From: Pontederia crassipes
Taxonomy: Eukaryota > Streptophyta > Magnoliopsida > Commelinales > Pontederiaceae
Length of the DNA: 64,000 nt
Assembly (NCBI GenBank): GCA_030549335.1
Contig: CM060189.1
Coordinates: 47,896,917 to 47,960,916, forward strand
Direction of reading: 5' to 3'
Under the pieces are notes generated by a model. It was not told where the DNA came from. It was given only the letters and a program-made list of their open reading frames with translations, and made no database searches. Made by a program: the position numbers and the translations under genes. Of the stretch, positions 62,581 to 64,000 are shown piece by piece. Position 1 is the stretch's first letter; each line of letters begins with the position of its first letter.

Positions 62581-63568
62581 TGATTATAAATAGTGAGGCC
62601 CTGGACTTTGCATGGACTTTTCTGATTGAGCATCACATGTAGTTGTGAGATCTGTGGTTCAGCATCTTTCAAGCAAAAGCTCTTAGGTGTGATTTTTGAA
62701 TTGTGAGTAGGGGAAGGTGAAGATCAATCTTCTTCGGATAAGAATTTTTTAGAGGGGAATGTAGTTGATTTTCTCTTCTCTTCTATCTAAATTGAGGTTG
62801 AATGGAGGGGGTGTATGATTTCACCACCCTTTACACTATTCCCTTGGTGGATTCAAATGTCACGTGTTTTAATTGGCATATGTCATGGATATCTATAAAG
62901 ATGAAAAATAAATAATTTAGCCGAGGAATTCACTGATAAAAGGAGTGCTGAGAGTAAAGAAGGGACTCAACCAGCAACAAGATTTAGCTAAACTATATCC
63001 ACGAATATCACTACAAGCATTTAAATGAAAAGAGAAAATTGGACGTCCATGAGAGCCATGAAGATTGTACATAAAAAAGAAACATTCCGAGCAAATTGAT
63101 GTTATTATTAAATCGCAAAATATCACTTCAGTGTCATTATAACGTACAATTATTGTGTGTTCTCAAGTTTTATTTCTTGAAGTAACACATGGGCGATGTA
63201 GACTACTTAGGAGGTTCCCGGCGAGGAGGCCATGTGCCCCCCGTGGTGCACGCTGGCTTGCAATATTACATTCAGTGCAATATTGCATGAATGTTTGTCT
63301 TATGATCACTTCATTTTAGTCTCTGCTTCTTCTGATATCGCAAATGGTAAGCTTGTATGACACATTCGTGCTGTTATCTACATCAGTTTTGTAGTAGGCT
63401 TTCTGAAGAATTTGTGCCCATCCCAAAGTTTTTGTCCCAAATTCGCCAATTTCTTACAATGCCCCTTGCATCTCGCACCCAGCAATAGCCCTAGCTTCCA
63501 TGCACATGATATTTCCGTGGCCTCTTGTATAAATGTAGTTCAATGGAAATAGTGGTATATAGTTTGAT
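62581..63568. other. Spacer, no gene seen
   Basis: Only short frames. A GC-rich patch near 63190-63260 is not recognised. Confidence 0.45.
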
Positions 63569-64000
63569 GGGTTATTTACGCAAACTTTTTAAATTATCAT
63601 GATTTTTCGTAATTTAACTTCAAATTATGAATTTATTTATTTTTTATCTATTACGATTTTTTTACTTTAGTCCTTCCGTTTACTTGTGTTACGTTTTTCG
63701 TTACTTTCTTTTCATTTATGAAAAGATTAAATTATCACATTCGTTCGTAACACATCAAATAATAAATATAAAAAAGAAAAAAAATTAGGGGGGGTGGGTG
63801 GGTGGGTAATTTGGTCTTTTCTAAATAACAATTTTTTTGTTTACCACTTTAGTCCTTCCAGCATTTTTTTATGTTTTATATTTGTTATTTCATGTTTTTT
63901 TTGAAGGGAGGGAGAGATAATTTAATTTTTTCATAAATGAGAAAATTAAAAGTAACAGAAAATGTAATAGAACTAGATGCAAGGACTAAAGTGCAAGAAT
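63569..64000. mobile_element. Mutator-like non-autonomous element, copy 2, cut by the window end
   Basis: Begins GGGTTATTTACGCAAAC and matches the element at 312-815 in the opposite orientation through its arms and its centre (ATATTTGTTATTTCATG and ATTTATTATTTGA words). A GGGTGGGTGGGTGGGT tract at about 63789-63808 is private to this copy. Its right end lies beyond the window. Confidence 0.75.

Overview
The window is nuclear DNA of a flowering plant, probably a monocot. The clues are very GC-rich third codon positions in the ribosomal protein gene and in exon 1 of the dehydrogenase gene, AT-rich intergenic DNA, spliced genes, plant LTR retrotransposons and two fragments of chloroplast DNA. 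I cannot name the species from sequence alone. Only three ordinary nuclear genes are visible in 64 kb. The rest is mostly transposons, often inserted into one another.

Layout. 0.3-2.4 kb: two short non-autonomous DNA transposons (one Mutator-like with a perfect 9-bp target duplication, one hAT-like). 3.4-5.3 kb, minus strand: a four-exon papain-type cysteine protease of the SAG12/SAG39 kind, broken by a frameshift beside its catalytic histidine. 6.0-13.5 kb: a nest in which a young Ty3/gypsy element sits inside an hAT-like element, which sits inside an older inverted-repeat element. 14.9-19.2 kb: remains of a CACTA transposase and a Ty1/copia element. 19.8-24.5 kb: a rearranged copia element holding a 2-kb chloroplast insertion (petD-rpoA), with one arm of the copia element duplicated in inverse orientation. 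25.3-27.0 kb: a clean solo LTR with a TAAAT duplication. 28.1-29.0 kb: a chloroplast ycf2 fragment. 31.4-37.2 kb, plus strand: an intact 11-exon NAD-dependent glycerol-3-phosphate dehydrogenase gene with a GC-AG intron and a 30-nt G run upstream. 37.5-42.1 kb: a copia pol fragment split by an RTE-type LINE. 42.5-44.5 kb: a second solo LTR carrying an array of GGTCGACCG motifs. 45.8-47.5 kb: a short deletion-derivative LTR element. 47.7-51.1 kb: a gypsy element in permuted order (pol-LTR-gag) with an inverted reverse-transcriptase piece. 55.0-59.5 kb: a complete-ended, gag-only copia-type element with matching TGTTT duplications. 60.0-61.0 kb: hAT-like and Mutator-like short elements. 61.3-61.7 kb: an intact intronless RPL27a (uL15) gene with telo-box and site II promoter elements. 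62.4 kb: a 189-bp element made of only the two ends of the same RTE LINE family. The right edge holds a second copy of the first Mutator-like element.

The three host genes show no functional link: extracellular or vacuolar proteolysis, glycerolipid/redox metabolism, and translation. The main interest is the transposon record: orders of insertion that can be read directly, several non-autonomous elements, two plastid-to-nucleus transfers, and a shared palindromic motif in the LTRs of different families. I found no CRISPR array, operon, tRNA or rRNA gene.
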